Shown here: positions 1 through 5,148 of the stretch, in pieces
Layout: every line of letters starts with the position of its first letter
Numbering within the stretch: position 1 is the first letter of the stretch
NCBI GenBank assembly: GCA_030607655.1
Contig: JAUWJN010000101.1
Location: forward strand, 1-7,966
Length of the DNA: 7,966 bases
DNA from: a bacterium
GTDB lineage: Bacteria > Armatimonadota > Zipacnadia > Zipacnadales > Zipacnadaceae
Direction of reading: 5' to 3'
Translations under genes and position numbers: made by a program
Notes under the pieces: model-generated
Told to the model about the DNA's origin: nothing
The model's database searches: none
What the model saw: only the letters and a program-made list of their open reading frames with translations

Positions 1-69
1 CAGATGCTCATGCGCATCAATTACCGGAACAGCCGCAATTTGCGCCAGCAGCGCACGGGGACCTTCGGC
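1..69. repeat. Direct repeat copy B of the amidohydrolase 5' end
   Basis: Bases 1-69 match 237-305 at 66 of 69 positions, with differences at 35, 60 and 63; the offset is 236 bp. The match stops sharply at about 70 and may continue beyond the left edge, where it cannot be seen. Because 236 is not a multiple of three, the copy lies in a different frame from the complete gene start. Confidence 0.9.
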
Positions 70-314
70 CAGTAGGGGGCGAGCAGTTGCCAGCGGGCCG
101 CCAGGTCACCGTGAGGGTCGCCAATTCGGGCGACGGTCGGAGCGGGACAGCCGGCGGCGACCAGGTCGCCGTTGGTGTAATTGCCCAGCAGCTCCAGCGC
201 GTCAACTTCATCCGCGATACGCTGGGCCTCCGGAATCAGATGCTCATGCGCATCAATTACCGGAACAGCCTCAATTTGCGCCAGCAGCGCACGGGTACAT
301 TCGGCTACGTTCAT
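21..314 (-). CDS. Amidohydrolase N-terminal fragment, interrupted by a duplication
   Basis: Reads as the first ~82 residues of an amidohydrolase-2-type (metal-dependent TIM-barrel) hydrolase. The strand-1 metal motif VIDAHEHL is at residues 19-26, followed by a helical stretch ending RWQLLAPYW at 74-82. The ATG at 314-312 is supported by AGGAG seven bases upstream (322-326). Family members run on for another 200-300 residues. Here the frame instead enters a second copy of the gene's own start and reaches a stop 15 residues later, so the last residues (PKVPVRCWRKLRLFR) are not family sequence. In the duplicated stretch the third frame again encodes AVPVIDAHEHL, without a start codon of its own. 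The product cannot be a working enzyme as drawn: it is either a pseudogene or the result of an assembly join at the window edge. The substrate cannot be predicted. Confidence 0.6.
   Translation of the reverse strand: MNVAECTRALLAQIEAVPVIDAHEHLIPEAQRIADEVDALELLGNYTNGDLVAAGCPAPTVARIGDPHGDLAARWQLLAPYWPKVPVRCWRKLRLFR
237..305. repeat. Direct repeat copy A (original gene start)
   Basis: Partner of the copy at 1-69. This copy carries the true ATG side of the amidohydrolase gene and is followed by a normal ribosome binding site at 322-326, so it is taken as the parental copy. Translated, the three differences change Cys to Gly, Thr to Pro and Glu to Ala in copy B, while the AVPVIDAHEHL metal motif is identical. 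Confidence 0.9.
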
Positions 315-626
315 CGGACGGCTCCTGCAGTGAGGTTCCCTCCTCGCCGACGCAGACCTCCTTACAGGCTGATAGCAGCAGTGTGGTACGGGCCATCAGC
401 GAAGGCCACATTGCTGCTCTCATTTTCGCTAGGCCAGAACATATGCCCAAGGCCCCAGTAATAGCGACTATACGCCCCCGCATCTGTCAGAAGTGTTTGG
501 CAACAGTCTCATATAGCATATTCCCGCTTCCTGATTTGAGGCGATGTCGGCCAGCCTGGGAAGTTTCGTATGCCAAACCCACGAAATGACGCCCTACCAA
601 ATGACCACAACTAATACCGGGAGGTA
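315..626. other. Intergenic region without a convincing gene
   Basis: These 312 bases separate the amidohydrolase start from the end of the 449-residue membrane protein; both genes are on the minus strand. The only site I can support is the AGGAG at 322-326. A TATAGT hexamer occurs on the minus strand near 470, but no -35 element lies at a fitting distance. The short open frames here have no recognisable sequence, no good ribosome binding site, and overlap real features. Next to the membrane-protein stop, CCGGTAGTA and CCGGTATTA form a short imperfect direct repeat. No clear terminator hairpin is visible. Confidence 0.5.
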
Positions 627-1976
627 CTACCGGCGGCACGCCCAGACGATATCGGCGTCGTCCCAACTCAAGTTTTGGGGCGGTTGCTCAGGTGGGACAC
701 CGCCGTCATCCTCCAGGTCCGGGCCGAGGCTGTAGAGGATGAAGCCCCCCTCCTGGCGCTGGTAAACGAAGTCTTTCCCGCTGAAGGGGTCTTCCGGCAG
801 TTCCCAGTCGAGCGTCTCCTGCAACTGCGCCAGGCTTCCCGGGTACGCGCTGCGCTCATACTTATACGCCTTGAGCGCCAGTACTACGCGACACAGGGCG
901 ATATTGGCCTCTGCTTGGCCGCGCTTGTAGATCAGCCGTGAGAACACTGGCGCAAGAATCTTGGTAAGGATTCCCTGATAGAAGGGCAGCTCGTGGAGGT
1001 CTTCTGCCGCCGCCTCAAGTTGAGGCAGCGCGTCAAGGTACGGTAGGTTGCTGGCTTCGATGACTTTGGCGAAATAGTCGAGATACGTCAGTTTCTCCAA
1101 CTTCCACAATGGCCAGGTTTTAGGATTCCGCAGCGCTGTTTCGAGTGAGTCCAGGCCCAAGGCACGTTCCCCTATCATGCCTGCGGTGAAAACCTTGCAC
1201 AAGTCAATGCGAGACAGGTATCCCTCGAATTCGCCGACCAAGTCCGGACTTAGTTGCCTTGGGCAGAGAATCTGTTCAAGCGTATCAAAGGTGATGGCCT
1301 GTAAGGCTATGGCGACAAGTTGGCCAATGAGCGTCGGCTCCGTTGCCGCGTGCTCAGACATGCGCAGGGAGACCGCACACCAATCCAGTGCTTCCTCAAT
1401 GCGGCCTTCGTCAGCCAGGAGCAAAACCTTGGTGGCAATAATCCGGCCTGCTTCTCTGAACTTTGCCAGGTGGGGAAAAAGTGCGCCGGCGCCATCTTCC
1501 CAGTTTATCGGAAAGACACAGTGCGGCCGTTGCGAGGCGAGGCGCAAGATTCGGAGGTCATCCTGTATCTGAGGGCGAGATAACAGCTCACGAGCTTGTC
1601 TTGCCAGTTCGGCGGTCGGCTCCTCTCGATAATCGTCCAGCACCCTCCTCTCATCTTTCGACAGGCCGCCGATCTCGCGTCCCGGCGAGTAGTCGTCTGG
1701 AGGCCATCGGACTCCGAAAACCTTCTGATACAGGATAGCCGCATTCTGCTCATCCGGTACGGGCTTGGGTGCCGCTTCCGCCAGTGTCAGCGGCATGCCC
1801 TGCGCCTTCAGTTCGGCCAGCTTACTTTCCAGCTCCTGCCCCCACTTAATGTTGAAGTAGGTCCAGGGAATGGCCACCAGGACGAACAGAACCAGCAGCC
1901 CGAAGCCTACTCGCGGCGCAACCCGGACGCACCACCGGCCTATTCGTCGGAATGTCGGAAAGCGTTCGCGGTTCAT
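627..1976 (-). CDS. Membrane-anchored protein with pseudopilin-like C-terminus, function unknown
   Basis: A 449-residue protein. A basic N-terminus (residues 1-22) precedes one strong membrane helix at about 23-42, so the bulk probably sits outside the cytoplasm. Residues 45-360 are mostly alpha-helical and rich in Leu, Ala and Glu, and start with a PVPDEQNAA motif (72-80). The C-terminus has AYPGSLAQL (377-385), LPEDPFSGKDFVY (393-405), ILYSLGPD (413-420) and DDADIVW (439-445). That order resembles the C-terminal part of GspG-type pseudopilins, although the rest is not a pilin. The ATG at 1976 was chosen because AAGGGA lies just upstream and the start falls 13 bases after the preceding stop. 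An in-frame GTG at 2009 would overlap the upstream gene. It is the last gene of the sigma-factor operon, so it is probably controlled by that sigma factor. I do not recognise a named family. Confidence 0.72.
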   Translation of the reverse strand: MNRERFPTFRRIGRWCVRVAPRVGFGLLVLFVLVAIPWTYFNIKWGQELESKLAELKAQGMPLTLAEAAPKPVPDEQNAAILYQKVFGVRWPPDDYSPGREIGGLSKDERRVLDDYREEPTAELARQARELLSRPQIQDDLRILRLASQRPHCVFPINWEDGAGALFPHLAKFREAGRIIATKVLLLADEGRIEEALDWCAVSLRMSEHAATEPTLIGQLVAIALQAITFDTLEQILCPRQLSPDLVGEFEGYLSRIDLCKVFTAGMIGERALGLDSLETALRNPKTWPLWKLEKLTYLDYFAKVIEASNLPYLDALPQLEAAAEDLHELPFYQGILTKILAPVFSRLIYKRGQAEANIALCRVVLALKAYKYERSAYPGSLAQLQETLDWELPEDPFSGKDFVYQRQEGGFILYSLGPDLEDDGGVPPEQPPQNLSWDDADIVWACRR

Positions 1977-1989
1977 AGTTTTCCCTTTC

Positions 1990-2316
1990 TCACGAATTGC
2001 CATTCTCACCGAGGATTTCGGACATCATTTCCTGGCGCTGTTCTAATCCTGCGGCATACGCGGCGCCGGGCATTGGCCGGGCAATCGCAGGCGGGCCAGT
2101 CAATGCCGTTATGTACCGCTGGTGGCCGCGCTCGAAGCCGACATTGATGAGGATCAGTAGCCCGGCGGCGGCAGCCAAAGCCCACCGCAGCATCCGCCCG
2201 CGGCGCCGAGGCCGTGCTTTGCTCAGCGCCAGGCGCATTAGCCGCCGCTTCACTTCGGAGTCCGGCATATCCAGGGGTACCTGGCGCAACTGATTCTCGA
2301 ACTGCTCATCGTTCAT
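1990..2316 (-). CDS. Small single-pass membrane protein in anti-sigma position
   Basis: A 108-residue protein: an acidic-to-basic N-terminal domain (1-40, with helix SEVKRRLMRLALSKARPRRR ahead of the membrane), one membrane helix at about 43-60, then a short outer tail rich in Ala and Pro (61-108). The ATG at 2316 is preceded by a strong AGGAGAG, and the gene overlaps the sigma-factor stop by 11 bases, so translation is probably coupled. Gene order and topology are those of an anti-sigma factor. However, there is no Cys at all and so no zinc-binding HxxxCxxC motif, and the N-terminal part is only ~40 residues, shorter than a typical anti-sigma domain. It may be a reduced anti-sigma factor or simply a membrane partner of the downstream protein; the role is inferred from position only. 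Confidence 0.7.
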   Translation of the reverse strand: MNDEQFENQLRQVPLDMPDSEVKRRLMRLALSKARPRRRGRMLRWALAAAAGLLILINVGFERGHQRYITALTGPPAIARPMPGAAYAAGLEQRQEMMSEILGENGNS

Positions 2317-2860
2317 CGTTACTCTCTCCTAATATCTCCCGCAGCTTCGCCAGCCCGTAGCGGTAGCGGCTGGCCGCGGTGTTGGGTGAAATATCCAGAA
2401 TTTGCCCGATCTCGGCGAAGGTCATCTCGTACCAGATCTTCAGGACGACCGCTTCCGTCTGTTCTACGGGAAGCTGGGCCAGTGCATTCTGGACGACGAT
2501 AGTGTCAGGCTTGCGGTCAGGATCGCTTTCGGTGACTGCTTCGGCGGGCGGGCGGGCCGGTTCACGAGCCAGCCGCTGCCTTCGCCTGACGGCCTGGCGG
2601 GCTTTGTTACGCGCTATTGTCAGCAGATAGGCCCGCAGGTCACGGATGGTGTTGACGCGTCTGCCCCGGTCCAGAAGCGCCAGGAACACCTCTGCCAGGA
2701 GTTCCTCCGCTTGCTCCCTCTCACCCAGCCGCGCCCGCAGCAGGTGGTAGACCGGCGCGCAATAGGCGTCGTAGATTGCCGCTAGAGCGTCCATCTCACC
2801 CGCCGCCAGAGCCTGAAGCAGTTTGCGGTCGGCCAGTTCACTTTGTCGTCCTGTCATCAT
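2306..2860 (-). CDS. ECF-family RNA polymerase sigma factor
   Basis: A 184-residue group 4 sigma factor. Region 2 spans about 20-97 (DALAAIYDAYCAPVYHLL; AEELLAEVFLALLDR; LRAYLLTIARNKARQAVRRR), including the acidic -10-recognition and core-binding helices. After a Pro/Ala/Glu linker, region 4 spans about 125-176 (LAQLPVEQTEAVVL; MTFAEIGQILDISPNTAASR), with the helix-turn-helix for the -35 element at about 147-167. It redirects RNA polymerase to a small regulon, commonly including its own operon. The paired ATGs at 2860 and 2857 fit the usual distance to region 2. A TTG 24 codons upstream would add a stretch unlike the family. No strong Shine-Dalgarno precedes 2860, so expression may be low. 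It leads an operon with two membrane-protein genes. The subgroup and inducing signal are unknown. Confidence 0.92.
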   Translation of the reverse strand: MMTGRQSELADRKLLQALAAGEMDALAAIYDAYCAPVYHLLRARLGEREQAEELLAEVFLALLDRGRRVNTIRDLRAYLLTIARNKARQAVRRRQRLAREPARPPAEAVTESDPDRKPDTIVVQNALAQLPVEQTEAVVLKIWYEMTFAEIGQILDISPNTAASRYRYGLAKLREILGESNDER

Positions 2861-3172
2861 TACCAGGTGCGCGAAGATGGTATAATCACTATACAAGTGT
2901 GTCTCAGACGGGCGGATTTGTCTACTTATCAATTATCGCTCTGCTGCGGACCCTCCTTCCCAAACTAAGTAGGAATGGCGAGGCTTTGTGACGAAGTGAA
3001 ACCTGCGGTATGTCAAGCTACCGAGTTATGAAGAATGGCAAGTGTGCTGGCTGCGCACTTGGACTGCAAAATAAATTATTGGAAAAATGTCGGGGAAGGA
3101 GGAATACCAGCCGGGAGGGAAGAATAAAAGCATAGGCGGCAAACAAAATAGGATGGGAAGGAGCTTGTGATT
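2861..3172. other. Divergent intergenic region between sigma factor and gyrase-CTD gene
   Basis: 312 bases between two divergently read genes. Besides the inverted repeat at 2880-2894 it has a small hairpin, CGGTA/TACCG with an 8-base loop, near 3005-3023. The segment at about 3060-3160 is purine- and A-rich. A 35-codon frame (3028-3135) with a CAGC motif exists but has no ribosome binding site and is not called. The AAGGAG at 3158-3163 belongs to the next gene. Any plus-strand promoter is undetermined. Confidence 0.5.
2880..2894. promoter_or_regulatory. Inverted repeat with -10-like hexamers on both strands
   Basis: GTATA-ATCAC-TATAC is a perfect 5-bp inverted repeat around a 5-base centre, 20 bases upstream of the sigma-factor ATG. 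It holds TATAAT on the plus strand (2881-2886) and TATAGT on the minus strand (2893-2888). Neither has a good -35 hexamer at 16-18 bp, so an operator or an unusual promoter is possible but unproven. Confidence 0.35.
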
Positions 3173-3478
3173 ATGGCTGATGCAGTTCTGATTGTGACAA
3201 CCAAGGGTTATGGCAAGGTGGTAATACCGGGGGACTTCAAGCAGCAGAAGCGCGGTGGTAAAGGGGTTATTGGCTACAAGGTGACCGCAGATAGTGGTCC
3301 CGTAGCCGCCACGGAACATGTAGTAACTGGTCAGGGTGAGAGAGTGCTTATTACCACTGCCCAGGGATGCGCGATAATGACGCCGGTAGACGACATCTCC
3401 GTGCACAGTCGGACCGCTGGCGGCGTGAAGCTAATTGATGTAGCGGATGGTGACCAGGTAGTCTCGGTGATCATTTAG
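3173..3478 (+). CDS. Stand-alone DNA gyrase A C-terminal-domain protein (two blades)
   Basis: A 101-residue protein that aligns, from my knowledge of the family, with the last ~100 residues of GyrA: the final two blades of the DNA-wrapping beta-pinwheel. Blade one: VLIVTTKGYGKVV (5-17), then QKRGGKG (25-31), which differs from the canonical GyrA box QRRGGKG at one position, then GVIGYKVTADSG. Blade two: ERVLITTAQGCAIMTPVDDIS (56-76), SRTAGGVKLIDV (79-90), DQVVSVI. There is no catalytic Tyr, no breakage-reunion domain and no remnant of either upstream. The ATG at 3173 lies nine bases after AAGGAG (3158-3163); a GTG at 3167 is too close to it. The frame is clean from ribosome binding site to stop, which argues for a functional small gene and not a decayed end. 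It could bind or bend DNA or modulate gyrase; this is inference. Full-length GyrA must be encoded elsewhere. Confidence 0.85.
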   Translation: MADAVLIVTTKGYGKVVIPGDFKQQKRGGKGVIGYKVTADSGPVAATEHVVTGQGERVLITTAQGCAIMTPVDDISVHSRTAGGVKLIDVADGDQVVSVII

Positions 3479-3500
3479 CTGTTGGGTTTTCCCCACAGCC
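3479..3500 (+). terminator. Hairpin directly after the gyrase-CTD stop
   Basis: GCTGT-T-GGG, loop TTTT, CCC-C-ACAGC: eight pairs with one T/C mismatch, beginning on the base after the TAG. Its position suits transcript termination or 3'-end protection. No T-run follows, so a standard intrinsic terminator is not shown. Confidence 0.4.
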
Positions 3501-3524
3501 ACTTCCGCAGGTGCGTGCTGAAAT

Positions 3525-3553
3525 CCCCCGCGCGGCAGCCCCGTCGCCGGGGG
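3525..3553. repeat. GC-rich hairpin
   Basis: CCCCCG (3525-3530) pairs with CGGGGG (3548-3553), and GGC/GTC can pair inside. It is the second of four hairpins in the gap before the synthase promoter. The function is unknown. Confidence 0.5.
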
Positions 3554-3574
3554 AAGCCCTCATTGCTATGCAGA

Positions 3575-3600
3575 CCGTCGCCATCGTCAGGTGGCGGCGG
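3575..3600. repeat. Strong GC-rich hairpin
   Basis: CCGTCGCCA (3575-3583) pairs with TGGCGGCGG (3592-3600): nine pairs including one T-G wobble, with loop TCGTCAGG. A3574 and T3601 can add a tenth pair. No T-run follows. It may end transcription from the gyrase-CTD gene or be a structured RNA or repeat element. Confidence 0.55.
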
Positions 3601-3610
3601 TTCCCTGTTG

Positions 3611-3635
3611 TAATGGCCACCGTAGTGGGCTATTA
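3611..3635. promoter_or_regulatory. Inverted repeat just upstream of the synthase promoter
   Basis: TAATGGCCAC and GTGGGCTATTA form ten pairs (one G-T) around a CGTA loop with one bulged G. The element ends eight bases before the -35 hexamer, so it could be an operator for the synthase gene as well as an RNA hairpin from upstream transcription. The choice is open. Confidence 0.4.
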
Positions 3636-3642
3636 GCCGATC

Positions 3643-3671
3643 TTGCAATATTGTACAAACTAGGCTATAGT
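3643..3671 (+). promoter_or_regulatory. Sigma-70-type promoter of the synthase gene
   Basis: TTGCAA (3643-3648), a 17-base spacer, and TATAGT (3666-3671). This is the best match to a housekeeping promoter in the window, and the spacer is AT-rich compared with its surroundings. Transcription would begin near 3678 and give a leader of about 135 bases before the GTG at 3814. Confidence 0.6.
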
Positions 3672-3726
3672 ATCACTTGAAGAGTGGAGGCCGGTGGCGA
3701 ACAACGCCGCGCCCTGCGGGCCGGTG

Positions 3727-3752
3727 GTACCAGCAGGGGGGCGGTGCTGTAC
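3727..3752 (+). promoter_or_regulatory. Leader hairpin ahead of the synthase gene
   Basis: GTAC-c-AGCA (3727-3735) pairs with TGCTGTAC (3745-3752): eight pairs with one bulged C and a G-rich nine-base loop, followed by TCTTTGTG. It lies inside the 135-base leader, which also holds a smaller GGCG/CGCC hairpin near 3694-3706 and a direct repeat GGCCGGTGG (3689-3697 and 3719-3727). The arrangement would suit attenuation. There is no leader peptide with an ATG, and no known riboswitch class is recognisable. Confidence 0.35.
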
Positions 3753-3813
3753 TCTTTGTGTGGCCCACCGAAGTAACTTTATTACCGATTTGTTGTCTGG
3801 TAGGAGGAATATT

Positions 3814-5061
3814 GTGCCCACAATACGCTTCGTTGACGTCACTAATCGAGATGGTGAACAGACTGCCCGCATAAGCCTCGCTAAGCTCCAGAAGACGGTA
3901 ATTAACTGGCTTCTGGATGAGATGGGTGTATACCAGTCGGAGATGGGCTTCCCGCTGAGTCCGCACGAATGGAACTACATCACCGCCAATGTTGCGCTGA
4001 CCGAGGATACCGGTGACAATGGGCCGCTGATCAAGAATCTGCAACTCAGCGGTTGGTCGCGCGCTGTGGCCGCCGATGTACGTCAGGCGCAGGCTCACAC
4101 CAACCTGAAGCACTTTAATCTGTCAATTTCCACATCCGAACAGATGCTGGAGTGGAAATTCCGGGGGAGGTTCTCCCGCGAGGACATCGTTAGTATGATG
4201 GTGGAGTCGGTAGTGGCGGCGAAGGAAGGCGGCGCACTCAGCATTGGGGTTAATGCGGAAGACGCCTCGCGTACCGACATTGACTTTCTCATTGACTTTG
4301 CCCAGGCTGGTAAGGAGGCGGGGGCAGATCGTTTCCGCTACTGCGATACGCTGGGGTACGAAGATCCCATCCGGATCGCCGATCGGCTGGGCTTGATAGC
4401 GCGGGAGACACAGATGGCGATGGAGCTGCACTGTCACAATGATCTGGGTCTGGCCGTGGCCAACTCGGTGGCGGGGGCGCTGGCCTGCTGCGAGGAGGGG
4501 GTAGATGCTCTGATTAACACCACGGTCCACGGTGTGGGGGAGCGCACTGGTAATGCCGACTTGCTCTCCTGCATTCTGGCCCTGAAGTACTCGGCGAAGT
4601 GGGGCCAGAATCCCTATGTGGACGAGAATATTGACTTGAGCAGGTCGGGGCAGTTGGCCCGGTACGTGAGCCAGGCCTTTGGGGTACCCCTGCCGATAAA
4701 TCAGGTGGGGATCGGTGCAAATGCCTTCGCCCATGAGTCGGGTATTCACGCCGACGGGGCGTTGAAGGACCGGCATAACTACGAGCTGTATCACTTCGAG
4801 GAGCTGGGCCGCGGCGCGAAGGAGGAAGTGCCCACCGGTCGGGTAATCACCACCGGCGCACACGGCGGCACCTCGGGACTCGAGTATGTTTATAACAACC
4901 AGCTCGGCCTGGCATTCCGGGATGCGGATCATGCCAAAGAGACCTTGCGCCTGGTTCAGTATGCCAATCTGCATACTCAGGCGCCACTGACTAAAGAAGA
5001 GCTGTGGCTGATCTATCACTATCCCGAGCAGACCCGGCAGATTCTGACAACTACCCCCTAA
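3814..5061 (+). CDS. 2-isopropylmalate / homocitrate / Re-citrate synthase family enzyme
   Basis: A 415-residue acyl-CoA condensing enzyme of the HMGL-like TIM-barrel family; it joins acetyl-CoA to a 2-oxo acid using a divalent metal. Seen: strand-1 motif DVTNRDGEQTARI (8-20, catalytic Arg12 and metal Asp13), GVNAEDASRTD (145-155), RYCDTLGYEDP (175-185), metal ligands His206 and His208 in ELHCHNDLG, GERTGNADL with metal Asn247, and AHESGIHADG (306-315) with the C-terminal catalytic His. No LeuA-type regulatory domain follows the barrel and helical region, so leucine feedback is unlikely. The GTG at 3814 was chosen because AGGAGG (3802-3807) precedes it by six bases and family similarity begins there; a GTG at 3694 would add leader sequence. 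The DVTNRDG type of start and barrel resembles the homologues that include Re-citrate synthase of anaerobes, but specificity (oxaloacetate, 2-oxoglutarate or 2-oxoisovalerate) cannot be read from sequence alone. Confidence 0.88.
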   Translation: MPTIRFVDVTNRDGEQTARISLAKLQKTVINWLLDEMGVYQSEMGFPLSPHEWNYITANVALTEDTGDNGPLIKNLQLSGWSRAVAADVRQAQAHTNLKHFNLSISTSEQMLEWKFRGRFSREDIVSMMVESVVAAKEGGALSIGVNAEDASRTDIDFLIDFAQAGKEAGADRFRYCDTLGYEDPIRIADRLGLIARETQMAMELHCHNDLGLAVANSVAGALACCEEGVDALINTTVHGVGERTGNADLLSCILALKYSAKWGQNPYVDENIDLSRSGQLARYVSQAFGVPLPINQVGIGANAFAHESGIHADGALKDRHNYELYHFEELGRGAKEEVPTGRVITTGAHGGTSGLEYVYNNQLGLAFRDADHAKETLRLVQYANLHTQAPLTKEELWLIYHYPEQTRQILTTTP

Positions 5062-5071
5062 CTCTTTGGGG

Positions 5072-5108
5072 CGACGGGCGTCTCACCCGTCGGGGACCTC
5101 GCCGAGGT
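5072..5108. repeat. Paired palindromes between synthase and peptidase genes
   Basis: CGACGGG (5072-5078), loop CGTCTCA, CCCGTCG (5086-5092), followed by ACCTC-GCC-GAGGT (5096-5108). The second palindrome is only three bases from the first. No T-run follows, and the next ribosome binding site (GGAGA, 5135-5139) is close. It looks like a short palindromic dispersed element or a transcript-processing hairpin more than a terminator; the two flanking genes may still be co-transcribed. Confidence 0.6.
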
Positions 5109-5148
5109 GGGGCGCCTGCCTGGCGATGCACAACGGAGATAACCAACT

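Noticed and set aside
383..589. 68-codon plus-strand frame in the left intergenic region
   Set aside because: It has no Shine-Dalgarno site, no family-like sequence, and a composition no different from its surroundings.
2881..2886. TATAAT as a plus-strand promoter for the gyrase-CTD gene
   Set aside because: The best upstream hexamer, TTACCA at 2860-2865, is only 15 bases away and matches at 4 of 6 positions. It is too weak to call and is kept only as part of the inverted repeat.
2975..3060. Fragments such as CAAGCTACCGAG and ATGGCAAG reminiscent of a cyclic-di-GMP-I (GEMM) riboswitch before the gyrase-CTD gene
   Set aside because: The conserved GGCAAACC and GACGCAAAGC blocks are not present in the right order or spacing. 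An Infernal search with RF01051 would decide, and I would expect no hit.
3028..3135. 35-codon frame with a CAGC motif upstream of the gyrase-CTD gene
   Set aside because: It has no ribosome binding site, no recognisable sequence, and a purine-rich composition that yields open frames easily.
3725..3735. TGGTACC in the synthase leader, resembling the core of a T-box antiterminator
   Set aside because: Only ~50 bases separate the predicted transcription start from it, too few for a T-box stem I, and no specifier loop, AG bulge or terminator alternative is visible. The seven-base match is likely chance.
3694..3813. 40-codon N-terminal extension of the synthase from a GTG at 3694
   Set aside because: It lies in the structured leader, is not family-like, and has no ribosome binding site, whereas GTG 3814 has a near-ideal one.
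4123..5019. 298-codon minus-strand frame opposite the synthase gene
   Set aside because: It is a shadow of a confidently identified enzyme gene; its translation has no recognisable motif, and long antisense frames are common in G+C-rich genes.
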